The notes beneath the pieces are model-generated. The model had not been told where the DNA came from and did no database searches. It was given only the letters and a program-made list of their open reading frames with translations. The position numbers and the translations under genes were made by a program. A stretch of DNA of 6,645 nucleotides from Streptomyces sp. NRRL B-1347 (GTDB lineage: Bacteria > Actinomycetota > Actinomycetes > Streptomycetales > Streptomycetaceae): positions 1-6,645 of the forward strand of contig NZ_JOJM01000138.1 of NCBI RefSeq assembly GCF_000720325.1, written 5' to 3'. Positions 1 through 5,958 of the stretch are shown here, piece after piece. Position 1 is the first letter of the stretch. Each line of letters begins with the position of its first letter.

Positions 1-170
1 TTGGCGACTTGGCAAACCAGCGGGATGCCCCGTTCGTCACGCACCCGACAACATACTGTCACCGCCCAACCCACAAACCGTACAAGTGGAAAAGGCTCCA
101 GGAGTGTGTGGACGGCGGCAACAGTACGGCCGATGCGGTTGGTCGAGCACCGGGCCCGGCGGAGGATGCG
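1..170. other. Flank left of the insertion sequence, no recognisable gene
   Basis: The first 120 bases are about 60% G+C, clearly below the operon, and no reading frame gives a recognisable product. On the minus strand one frame stays open from the element end to the window edge (56 codons, translating near its end to RDERGIPLVCQV). It has no supported start and could be chance or the remnant of a broken gene. A perfect 10-bp palindrome, CCGGGCCCGG, lies near 150-159 but has no T-run after it, so it is not called a terminator. Confidence 0.4.
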
Positions 171-188
171 CAGGGAACGATCTTTCTC
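171..188 (+). repeat. Left terminal inverted repeat of the ISAs1-family element
   Basis: Reading inward on the plus strand this is CAGGGAACGATCTTTCTC. It matches the inward-reading right end at 12 of 18 positions without gaps, including the outer CAGGG and the inner TTCTC block. Its last two bases belong to the transposase stop codon, so the coding region ends inside the repeat. Confidence 0.72.
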
Positions 189-1350
189 AGCTGGTGGGCG
201 TGATGAGGTCGAGTGCGTGCTCGGGGTGTGACCGGTAGTGATCGGTGGTTTCGGCGTGGTTGTTCCAGTCGGCGAGGTGGGTCAGGGCGATCGCGAGGTT
301 GCGGATCGTGGCCAGCGTCCGGGGTGCGTTTCCGGTCCGGACGCGGCAGGCGTCCTCGCGGTAGGTGGTGTCCCGCACGTGGTGCAGGGCTTCGACCTGC
401 CGGTGCCCGCGTACGGTGGCGGCGGGTCGGGGCGCCGTGGCCTGTTCGGCACGCAGGCTGGTGACCGCGTAGACGCGCTCGAGGGTGACCTTGCCGGTGC
501 GGATGTCGCGGCGGCGGCGCACGATCTGCGGGGCCTGCACGGCGTGCGGGAAGGCGAGGCCGTGGACGGTGGCGGCCTTGGGCCGGCGGATCTCGTCCCG
601 GCCGTGGCCGGTGGTGCGGGTCTTGTCCAGCAACGGGATGTCCCGCCAGGGCAGGTTCTTCAACTCGGCCTGGAGAGTGGGGTGGTTGCCTTTGACCACG
701 GCGATGCAGTGGGCGTTCTTGTCCTCGACGAGGAAACGGGCGTGGTCGGTCTGGGTCAGCAGCGCGTCGGACGTAACCACGGTGCCGGCCAGTTCCAGTG
801 GTGCGAGCAGGGGCTGGAACGCGGTGATCTCGTTGCTCTTGACGTCGGCCTGCTGCTGGGCGATCACGGCGCGTTCGCCGTGTACGACGGCCGCGAGCAG
901 GTGGATTGCGGCGCGGGTGGCGGTGCGCGAGCCGCGCAGGGACTTGCCGTCCACGGCCAGGGCCCGCAGCCCGCGGGCGGGTTCGAGCTGGTCGGCGAGC
1001 CAGGCGCCGACGGCCCGGTCCAGGGCGTCGCCGTCGGTCCGCGCCAGCAGCCGCCCCAGGGTGCAGGCGCGCGGGACATCCGCCTCCAGGCCGAGGCGGG
1101 AGCGGGCTTCCGGCCGCAGCCCCGCGGTGAACCGGGCGATCGCGATCAGGCTGGACGCGCCGCCGAGCACTGCGAGCGTGCAGATGGACAGCAGCACGCC
1201 GAGCCGGTAGCGGCGTCCCTGCCGACGCCGCGGACCGGGCAGCACATCGAGTGCCTCCGCCAGACCCGCCAGTTCCCGCGGCTCCACATCCGGCACGTCC
1301 GCGATGCGGGCACGATGGCAGGACAGGACTTCGAGCGTGGAAACTGGCAT
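187..1350 (-). CDS. ISAs1-family DDE transposase
   Basis: This 387-residue transposase catalyses cutting and joining at the element ends. The N-terminal part (about 30-120) matches the ISAs1-associated domain: [20 protein letters not shown], then a hydrophobic helix and SSLIAIARF. The DDE catalytic core follows, with D134 in [11 protein letters not shown]195 in [10 protein letters not shown], and E320 in the [14 protein letters not shown] segment. Next comes the family signature [16 protein letters not shown] at 328-343 and RNLAIAL. The ATG at 1350 gives a normal family length, and the reading frame is unbroken. R317 stands where most relatives have Trp (HWxIE), a single-base TGG to CGG change that could reduce activity. 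The candidate ribosome binding site, a run of five G at 1361-1365, lies inside a strong hairpin. Confidence 0.93.
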   Translation of the reverse strand: MPVSTLEVLSCHRARIADVPDVEPRELAGLAEALDVLPGPRRRQGRRYRLGVLLSICTLAVLGGASSLIAIARFTAGLRPEARSRLGLEADVPRACTLGRLLARTDGDALDRAVGAWLADQLEPARGLRALAVDGKSLRGSRTATRAAIHLLAAVVHGERAVIAQQQADVKSNEITAFQPLLAPLELAGTVVTSDALLTQTDHARFLVEDKNAHCIAVVKGNHPTLQAELKNLPWRDIPLLDKTRTTGHGRDEIRRPKAATVHGLAFPHAVQAPQIVRRRRDIRTGKVTLERVYAVTSLRAEQATAPRPAATVRGHRQVEALHHVRDTTYREDACRVRTGNAPRTLATIRNLAIALTHLADWNNHAETTDHYRSHPEHALDLITPTS

Positions 1351-1352
1351 AC

Positions 1353-1411
1353 GGACGCGACCCCCGAACGATCAACGGCTTCAGACACCTTGATCATCGG
1401 AGGTCGCGTCC
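1353..1411 (-). promoter_or_regulatory. Long inverted repeat (hairpin) covering the transposase translation start region
   Basis: The arms 1353-1375 and 1390-1411 pair over 21 positions. There are ten G-C-rich base pairs at the base, one G-U wobble in the transposase mRNA sense (a C/A mismatch on the other strand), one small asymmetric bulge, and a 14-nt loop. The stem ends 2 nt before the AUG, and the only Shine-Dalgarno-like sequence, GGGGG at 1361-1365, is buried in its 3' arm. In IS10 and IS50, comparable structures block transposase translation from transcripts entering from outside. A similar role here is inferred. A weak promoter-like pair (TTGGTG and TCTGAT, 18 bp apart, at 1432-1461) lies upstream, so a native transcript would carry the hairpin too. 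It could instead be a protein-binding site near the element end. Confidence 0.6.
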
Positions 1412-1479
1412 TTCGCGCACCCACCGAGCCCATCAGACAGAACCCCACCAACCAGCACCAACTGCCCATCTCGACAAGC

Positions 1480-1497
1480 GAGAACGCTTCAGCCCTG
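1480..1497 (-). repeat. Right terminal inverted repeat of the ISAs1-family element
   Basis: Reading inward on the minus strand this is CAGGGCTGAAGCGTTCTC, the partner of the repeat at 171-188. It lies on the side of the transposase start codon, about 130 bp upstream of it. The acyltransferase stop codon begins only 5 bp outside this end. Confidence 0.72.
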
Positions 1498-1502
1498 ATG
1501 GC

Positions 1503-2531
1503 TCACCCGCCCCTCGCGTCCTCGCGGCCCAGCACCTGCAGCAGTTCCGCGAAGGCGGCGGGAGCCGACCGGCGAGGATCCAGGGCCTGCGCGACACCGG
1601 CGTGGTTGTCGATGTGTTGGATGAGCTTCGTGAGCATCGGCCGAAGGCCGTACTCGACGAACATTTCGGCTCCGTGCCCGCACAGTGTTCTCACCGCGTC
1701 CAGGAACAGCACGGGATGGGCGACGGCACGGGCCATCTCCGTCAAGAGGTCGTCGCTGTCGCGGCAGAACCGTCCGGTGACGGCCGAGTAGACGGGCGTG
1801 CGCAGCGGGTGCTGCCGTAGCGCACCGAGCGTATCCCGCAGGGGTGCCACCAGCGGGGCGAGTGCGGGGCCGTGGAAGGCGTAGGGCACGGGGAGCTGCA
1901 GGCTCGTGATGCCCCGCTTGCCTGCGTGCTCCTCGACGACCGAGAGCGCGTGGCGGGGACCGCACACGACGGTCTGGGAAGGGGAGTTGTGGCATGCGAT
2001 GCCGAGCAGCGCGTTGTCAGCCTCTTTCAGCAGCGTGCGGGCCGTCTTGGCGTCGGTCTCCAGGCAGGTCATGCCGGTGCCATTTGGGGCGATTTCACGC
2101 AGTACTTCCTCACGGGCCACGAGCAGGCGGATGCCGTCACCGACTGCGAAGGCCTCGGCACAGGTGAGGGCGGTGTGATGGCCGAAGCTGTGACCGAGCA
2201 GGGCCGTCGGTGCGGCGCCGTGGGCGCACAGTACGCGGTGCAGTGCCACAGCGGTCACGAAGCCCAGGAGTTCGCCCCGGAAGCCCGTCGGAGCCCGTGC
2301 CCCGTCCCGTTCGGCCTCGAGGAGGTCGGAGGACAGCGGGTGCAGGCCGCAGGCCGCAGCGGATTCGTCGGCTTCCTGCCAGGTGTGCGCACTTCGTCCC
2401 ACCACCGACCAGAGGCCTGGTGGCAGGCGGCGGTCACGTGCGGCGAGCCCCGGACACAAGGCCACGAACGGCCGGGCTGTGCCGCGCGGTTGGAGGACGG
2501 GCGTGGCTGGCTCAGAAGGCGTCTTCGGCAA
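1503..2531 (-). CDS. Stand-alone malonyl-CoA:ACP acyltransferase-like protein
   Basis: This 342-residue protein has the fold of FabD and polyketide-synthase acyltransferase domains, which transfer a malonyl-type unit from CoA to a carrier protein through an acyl-serine. Visible marks are GHSFG at 113-117 (nucleophile S115), R140 exactly 25 residues later (as in FabD, where this Arg holds the malonyl carboxylate), HNSPSQTVVCGP at 171-182, catalytic H210 in YAFHGP, and FVEYG at 281-285. The YAFH context is closer to the malonyl HAFH pattern than to methylmalonyl YASH. Two usual residues are changed: the N-terminal FPGQG reads CPGLA (oxyanion-hole Gln to Leu), and the PVQW/PVRF position reads PVLF. 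The start is taken as TTG at 2531, overlapping the dehydrogenase by 20 bp. The next in-frame start, a GTG at residue 23, would cut into the first beta strand. The frame ends in a proper TGA 5 bp before the insertion sequence, so the gene looks intact. It could load a synthase in trans. Confidence 0.82.
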   Translation of the reverse strand: MPKTPSEPATPVLQPRGTARPFVALCPGLAARDRRLPPGLWSVVGRSAHTWQEADESAAACGLHPLSSDLLEAERDGARAPTGFRGELLGFVTAVALHRVLCAHGAAPTALLGHSFGHHTALTCAEAFAVGDGIRLLVAREEVLREIAPNGTGMTCLETDAKTARTLLKEADNALLGIACHNSPSQTVVCGPRHALSVVEEHAGKRGITSLQLPVPYAFHGPALAPLVAPLRDTLGALRQHPLRTPVYSAVTGRFCRDSDDLLTEMARAVAHPVLFLDAVRTLCGHGAEMFVEYGLRPMLTKLIQHIDNHAGVAQALDPRRSAPAAFAELLQVLGREDARGG

Positions 2532-4359
2532 GGTCCATCACGGTCCTGTCAGCCCCTTCCACCACACTGCGGTTCACGGCGAGGCACGGCAGGACCTCTC
2601 GGCTGAAGAAGCGTGAGACGGTCTTCTTGCCGTCGTGGAAGGCCCGTTCGGCAGGTGATGGGGCGTCGGCGACCGTGGCGATCTCGGCCTGCCGGGCGAG
2701 CAGCCAGCCGACGAGCAGGTCGCCGAGCGTGAGCAGGGCGCGGCGTGCGTGCAGGCCTATCGCGTCGAGCACATCCGGGTCGTGCGTCGACCGGGCCGCT
2801 AGATCTCTGAGTTTGTTGAACAGGGCCCTGGTGTGCTCGGCCCCTTCGCGGAGTGCGGTCCGTTCGTCCTTGAGCGGGGAGGCTGGGTCGACGGCGGAGG
2901 TGAATCGGTACACCTCGTCCAGCAGAACGTTCAGGGCTCGTGCCTCGTCCTTGACGACGCGACGCAGTACGAGATCCAGGCTCTGGATGGCGGTGGTGCC
3001 CTCGTATATGGTGTCGATGCGTGTGTCGCGTAGATACTGCTCGGCGGGGTGGTCTCGCAGATAGCCCGCACCGCCGTAGACCTGCAGAGTCTCCGAGCAC
3101 AGCAGTTCCGTGGCGCGCTCGCTGCAGCACCCCTTGACCACGGGCAGGAGCAGGTCCGCCACCGCTTGTGCCGCGCGCCCTCCGGCCTCGTCTCTGCGGA
3201 TACGGCAGGTGTCGGCCCGGTCCTGCCAGGATGCGGCGAGCAGGAACAGGGCGCGCAGGCCCTCCGCGTATGCCTTCTGCAGCAGCAGCGAGCGGCGTAT
3301 GTCGGGGTGGTGGATGATCGTTACGCGCGGGGCCTGGGGGTCGCCGAGGTGGGCGAGGCGTGTGCCCTGTTGGCGCCGGCGCGCGTAGCCGAGTGCGTTG
3401 AGGCTGCCGGAGGAGAGCGCCGCCACGGACTTCGCGCCGACCAGCATGCGGGCCCAGCGGATCGCGTGGAACATCTGCCGCAGCCCGTCGTGCCGCTCGC
3501 CCACCAGCCAGCCTTGCGCGGTGCCGTCGAGGCCGAAGGCGAGTTCGCAGGTGGCCGAGGCGCCGAGGCCCAGTTTGGCTTCGACGCGTGTGGTGGTGAT
3601 GCCGTTGCGGCCGAGGAGGTGGCCGTCCTTGGAATCGAAGCGGTGTTTGGGTACGACGAAGAGGGAGAGGCCGCCGGTGCCGGACTGTGGCGAGCTGTCG
3701 GTGGTGTGCGGCCGGGCGAGTACGAAGTGGACGATGTTCTCGGCGAGGTCGTGGTCACCGCCGCTGATGAACTGTTTGACGCCCTCCAGGTTCCACGAGC
3801 CGTCCTTGTCCGGGTACGCGCGGGTGCTGATGGCTGCTACGTCGGAGCCGGCACCAGCCTCGGTGAGGACCATGGTGGCCGCCCAGTTCCGCTCCAGCAT
3901 GAGCTGTGCCAGGCGCTGTTGTTGCGGGGTTCCGTGGCGGTGCAGCAGCTCGGCGAGGACGGGGGCGCCGTGGTAGGTGGCCACAGCGGGGTTGGCTCCG
4001 ACGAGGAGTTCGGTCACGGCCCAGCGCAGGAGTCGGGGGGACGGCGTGCCGCCGAGGTCCTCGGGGAGGCCGAGTTGCCAGGCGCCACAGGCCAGGAGCG
4101 CCTGGTAGGCGGGGCGGCAGGCTTCGGGGACGCGGACCTGGCCTGTGGCGGGGTCGAGCCGTGCCGGGTCGCGGTCGCCGGCTGCCCAGGAGGGTGCGAT
4201 GTGCTCGCGGGCGATCCGGTCGGCCTCGGTGACCAGGGTCCACGCGGTGTCCGCGTCGAGTTCGGGGCAGGAGGCCTTCAGGACCTTTTCCAGGCCGAAC
4301 AGCTCGAACAGGTTGAACCGGATATCGCGCAGGTTGGTGCGGTAGTGGCTGTTCCTCAC
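2512..4359 (-). CDS. Acyl-CoA dehydrogenase, long FadE5/DmdC-like type
   Basis: This 615-residue flavoenzyme belongs to the roughly 600-residue class of acyl-CoA dehydrogenases, which place an alpha,beta double bond in an acyl thioester and pass electrons to an electron-transfer flavoprotein. The start NLRDIRFNLFELF (residues 9-21) is the short N-terminal segment typical of this class and supports the GTG at 4359. It is followed by the helical N-terminal domain, the flavin/substrate motif LTEAGAGSD at 165-173, ISGGDHDLAENIVH at 198-211, SLFVVPK at 242-248, HPDIRRSLLLQKAYAEG at 351-367, and YGGAGYLRD at 428-436. The motif RIDTIYEGTTAIQ holds the expected catalytic base E453. The last 120 residues fit the extra C-terminal helical domain. 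The segment normally reading KMGIHGSPT appears as AKLGLGASAT. Inside this operon the substrate could be a CoA or ACP thioester; the sequence does not decide. Its last 20 bp overlap the acyltransferase gene. Confidence 0.9.
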   Translation of the reverse strand: MRNSHYRTNLRDIRFNLFELFGLEKVLKASCPELDADTAWTLVTEADRIAREHIAPSWAAGDRDPARLDPATGQVRVPEACRPAYQALLACGAWQLGLPEDLGGTPSPRLLRWAVTELLVGANPAVATYHGAPVLAELLHRHGTPQQQRLAQLMLERNWAATMVLTEAGAGSDVAAISTRAYPDKDGSWNLEGVKQFISGGDHDLAENIVHFVLARPHTTDSSPQSGTGGLSLFVVPKHRFDSKDGHLLGRNGITTTRVEAKLGLGASATCELAFGLDGTAQGWLVGERHDGLRQMFHAIRWARMLVGAKSVAALSSGSLNALGYARRRQQGTRLAHLGDPQAPRVTIIHHPDIRRSLLLQKAYAEGLRALFLLAASWQDRADTCRIRRDEAGGRAAQAVADLLLPVVKGCCSERATELLCSETLQVYGGAGYLRDHPAEQYLRDTRIDTIYEGTTAIQSLDLVLRRVVKDEARALNVLLDEVYRFTSAVDPASPLKDERTALREGAEHTRALFNKLRDLAARSTHDPDVLDAIGLHARRALLTLGDLLVGWLLARQAEIATVADAPSPAERAFHDGKKTVSRFFSREVLPCLAVNRSVVEGADRTVMDLAEDAF

Positions 4360-4362
4360 GTG

Positions 4363-4370
4363 CTCCTCCC
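4363..4370 (-). promoter_or_regulatory. Ribosome binding site of the acyl-CoA dehydrogenase gene
   Basis: On the minus strand the 16-bp gap between the PPTase stop and the dehydrogenase GTG contains GGGAGGAG, a near-perfect Shine-Dalgarno sequence. Its GGAGG core is 5 nt from the GTG at 4359. It is the strongest such site in the window and fixes the dehydrogenase start. It also suggests that this gene can be initiated independently, unlike its neighbours, which overlap. Confidence 0.75.
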
Positions 4371-4375
4371 GGTCT

Positions 4376-5092
4376 TCACGCGGGCCCCCGGCGGGTTGGG
4401 GGCTTGGGGGTGCTGATGGCTGCGACAGGGGCGCGGGACACGGCCGCGATCAGCTCCACGGCCTCGGCGGCCGTGGGGGTCACGAGCTGTGGCCGCTCGG
4501 GTGTGGCCGTCGTCGTCACCAGCACCGCTCCGGCCGGGCGGGTCACCCATGCCGTCAGCTCCGGTAGTCCGCTGTCGGGCGGGCAGGTCACGATCAGCGT
4601 GCCGGTCAGTGGTCCGGGGCGGCAGGCGTAGGCGGCCAGGCGTCCCGGCCGGGCGAGGGCGGCTTTGAGCGCGGCCTCTTTGGCCGCCCAGGCCACGGTC
4701 GGGTTCAGGCAAGCAGTGGCTCTTTCGCCGTCGGCGGTGATCCTCGGCAGTAGTTCGGCCAGTTCCGGCTGTTCGTACTCGATGTCGACGCCGACGGGGG
4801 CGGCGGGCCGTGCCACGGCGCAGGCGGCCAGATTCCCGGTGTGGGCGATCGAAAGGACGCCCTCGAAGCCCTCGACGTGGATGCGGGGTGCGCCGCCGGG
4901 CCCGCGGAGGACGTCACCGTAGTGCGCACACCCGGCGAGGGTGAGTGCGGCCCGTGCGGTGAGCCGCCCCCGGGTCCACTCGTCCTTGCGCCACGGTGGC
5001 AGGGCGTCCGCATGGTGCCGTTCGCCGGGGCCGAGTAGCTGGTGCGGGGGCCCGTCGTGGCCCCAGTCGACCACGACGACCAGCGAGCTCAC
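4376..5092 (-). CDS. 4'-phosphopantetheinyl transferase (Sfp-type)
   Basis: This 238-residue protein moves the phosphopantetheine arm from coenzyme A onto a serine of a carrier protein, turning apo-ACP or PCP into the active form. The diagnostic motifs are present in order: GAPRIHV near residues 67-73, SIAHTGN at 81-87, GVDIE at 101-105 (D103 and E105 expected to bind Mg2+), and WAAKEAALK at 135-143 (K138, E139, K143). The length matches the Sfp/EntD group rather than the short AcpS type. That group usually serves secondary-metabolite synthases. The GTG start at 5092 overlaps the desaturase stop (GTGA), and a GGAAG sequence lies 5 nt upstream. After the KEA motif the protein carries about 95 residues rich in Ala, Pro and Thr, with a Pro/Arg-rich tail. 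A dedicated PPTase inside the operon is the best evidence that the pathway works on carrier-protein-bound intermediates. No carrier protein is visible in the window. Confidence 0.88.
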   Translation of the reverse strand: MSSLVVVVDWGHDGPPHQLLGPGERHHADALPPWRKDEWTRGRLTARAALTLAGCAHYGDVLRGPGGAPRIHVEGFEGVLSIAHTGNLAACAVARPAAPVGVDIEYEQPELAELLPRITADGERATACLNPTVAWAAKEAALKAALARPGRLAAYACRPGPLTGTLIVTCPPDSGLPELTAWVTRPAGAVLVTTTATPERPQLVTPTAAEAVELIAAVSRAPVAAISTPKPPTRRGPA

Positions 5093-5958
5093 GCCAGCTT
5101 CCGTACGGAGTCCACGAAGGCGAGCAGAGTGTCAGCGTCCTCACCGGCGGGCGCGTCCGCGTAGTCGCTCACCAGACGGGCGAGCGCTTCGTACGCCTGC
5201 GTGTAGTCGTATCCGACGGCGTCGGCGATCCGCAGCGACCAGCGCCAGTAGCCGCCGAGAGTGTCGGCGAGCGGCATGCGGAAGGTGTCGAGGACTTCTT
5301 TCATCGGGGCGAGGGCCCGGCCGCGGTGGTCACGGACGTAGATGCCGACCAGATGGCTGTAGAGGGCGAAGTGCCGCGCCTCGTCGCGGGCCAGTCGGTT
5401 CAGCAGGTCGCGCAGCACCGGCTCGTGCACTACGCGCCGGAACTGCTGGTAGAAGAGCTGCGTCGCCTTCTCCTGGATGAGCGTGTACGTGAAGGCCTGC
5501 AGGGGTTCGCGGTAGGGCAGGGTCCACCGCTTGCGGCACTCCTCGGCGAGTTCGCGGGCCAGCGCGTCCGGCTCCGCCATGCCGGCCAAGGTTTGGTAGC
5601 GGGTGAGCACGGAAGCGTGCCGTTCTTCGTCGGCGGCCCACGTGACGAAGAACCTGAAGTACTCGCGGCGCAGACAGAATTCCTCGACCGGGATCTCCTC
5701 GCCGACCACGGGAAACATCTCCATGAGCCAGCTGAGGTAGCCCGGGATGTGGTCCTCGATGAAGCTGATGAACCGGACGGCCGAGCGGTCGGTGTCCGTC
5801 AGCACCTCGGGCCGCAGCCGGCGCCAGTCGAGATCGGCGAGACTCCACGAGCGGTCGGCGGCCCGCTGCACCGACTCGGCGACGGTGTCCCGTACCTCGC
5901 CGAGGCACGGGCCGGGCAGCGGCGGCGCGGACAGATCCCGGTCGTGGAGGATCCTCAT
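5089..5958 (-). CDS. Acyl-ACP desaturase, soluble di-iron type
   Basis: This 289-residue protein has the full ligand set of the soluble acyl-ACP desaturase family (stearoyl-ACP desaturase and mycobacterial DesA relatives). The ligands are E68 in IEDH, E111 and H114 in DEERH, E163 in IQEKAT, and E193 and H196 in RDEARH. In characterised members these residues bind an oxo-bridged di-iron centre that uses O2 and ferredoxin-supplied electrons to place a double bond in an acyl chain held on ACP. No signal peptide or membrane segment is seen, so it should be cytosolic. The ATG at 5958 is chosen because it overlaps the upstream methyltransferase stop as ATGA and has an AAGGA sequence 10 nt before it. 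A longer frame reaching 6126 would run 168 bp into the methyltransferase gene and is unlikely. Its own stop overlaps the GTG of the PPTase. A double bond made here is the natural substrate for the cyclopropane-synthase-like neighbour, which is an inference. Regioselectivity cannot be read from the sequence. Confidence 0.88.
   Translation of the reverse strand: MRILHDRDLSAPPLPGPCLGEVRDTVAESVQRAADRSWSLADLDWRRLRPEVLTDTDRSAVRFISFIEDHIPGYLSWLMEMFPVVGEEIPVEEFCLRREYFRFFVTWAADEERHASVLTRYQTLAGMAEPDALARELAEECRKRWTLPYREPLQAFTYTLIQEKATQLFYQQFRRVVHEPVLRDLLNRLARDEARHFALYSHLVGIYVRDHRGRALAPMKEVLDTFRMPLADTLGGYWRWSLRIADAVGYDYTQAYEALARLVSDYADAPAGEDADTLLAFVDSVRKLA

Larger units (their letters stand above)
171..1497 (-). 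mobile_element. ISAs1-family insertion sequence, apparently complete
   Basis: The element is 1327 bp, within the usual size for this family. It is bounded by imperfect 18-bp inverted repeats that begin CAGGG on both ends, with 12 of 18 positions identical, and it carries one transposase gene filling most of its length. The left repeat runs into the last two bases of the transposase stop codon. The bases next to the two ends (ending GGATGCG on the left, beginning ATGGCTCA on the right) do not form the 8-10 bp direct repeat expected for this family. It sits in the same orientation as the lipid operon, 5 bp after the acyltransferase stop. The ends are inferred from the repeat match and have not been compared with a reference copy. 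Confidence 0.8.

Noticed and set aside
145..165. GC palindrome CCGGGCCCGG as a rho-independent terminator
   Set aside because: The stem is only 5 bp per arm, it has no loop of normal size and no T-run follows it on either strand.
774..777. TTA leucine codon (bldA-type control) in the transposase
   Set aside because: The TTA string falls out of frame (GTT ACG in VVTSD). I saw no in-frame TTA codon in the operon genes by eye, so there is no evidence for this kind of control.
59..1375. 438-codon open frame on the minus strand overlapping the transposase
   Set aside because: It is an out-of-frame shadow of the transposase with an Arg/Pro/Ala-rich translation and no family motif; the overlapping 387-residue frame carries the DDE motifs.
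1432..1461. Promoter-like TTGGTG and TCTGAT with an 18-bp spacer for the transposase
   Set aside because: Only 3 of 6 and 4 of 6 bases match consensus, which is expected by chance; it is mentioned under the hairpin but not called as a feature.
238..1791. 517-codon open frame on the plus strand
   Set aside because: It is antisense to the transposase and the acyltransferase, crosses the insertion sequence boundary and has a low-complexity Gly/Val-rich translation; such frames are common opposite GC-rich genes.
3049..4416. 455-codon open frame on the plus strand
   Set aside because: It is antisense to the acyl-CoA dehydrogenase, whose motifs are unambiguous; it arises from third-position GC bias.
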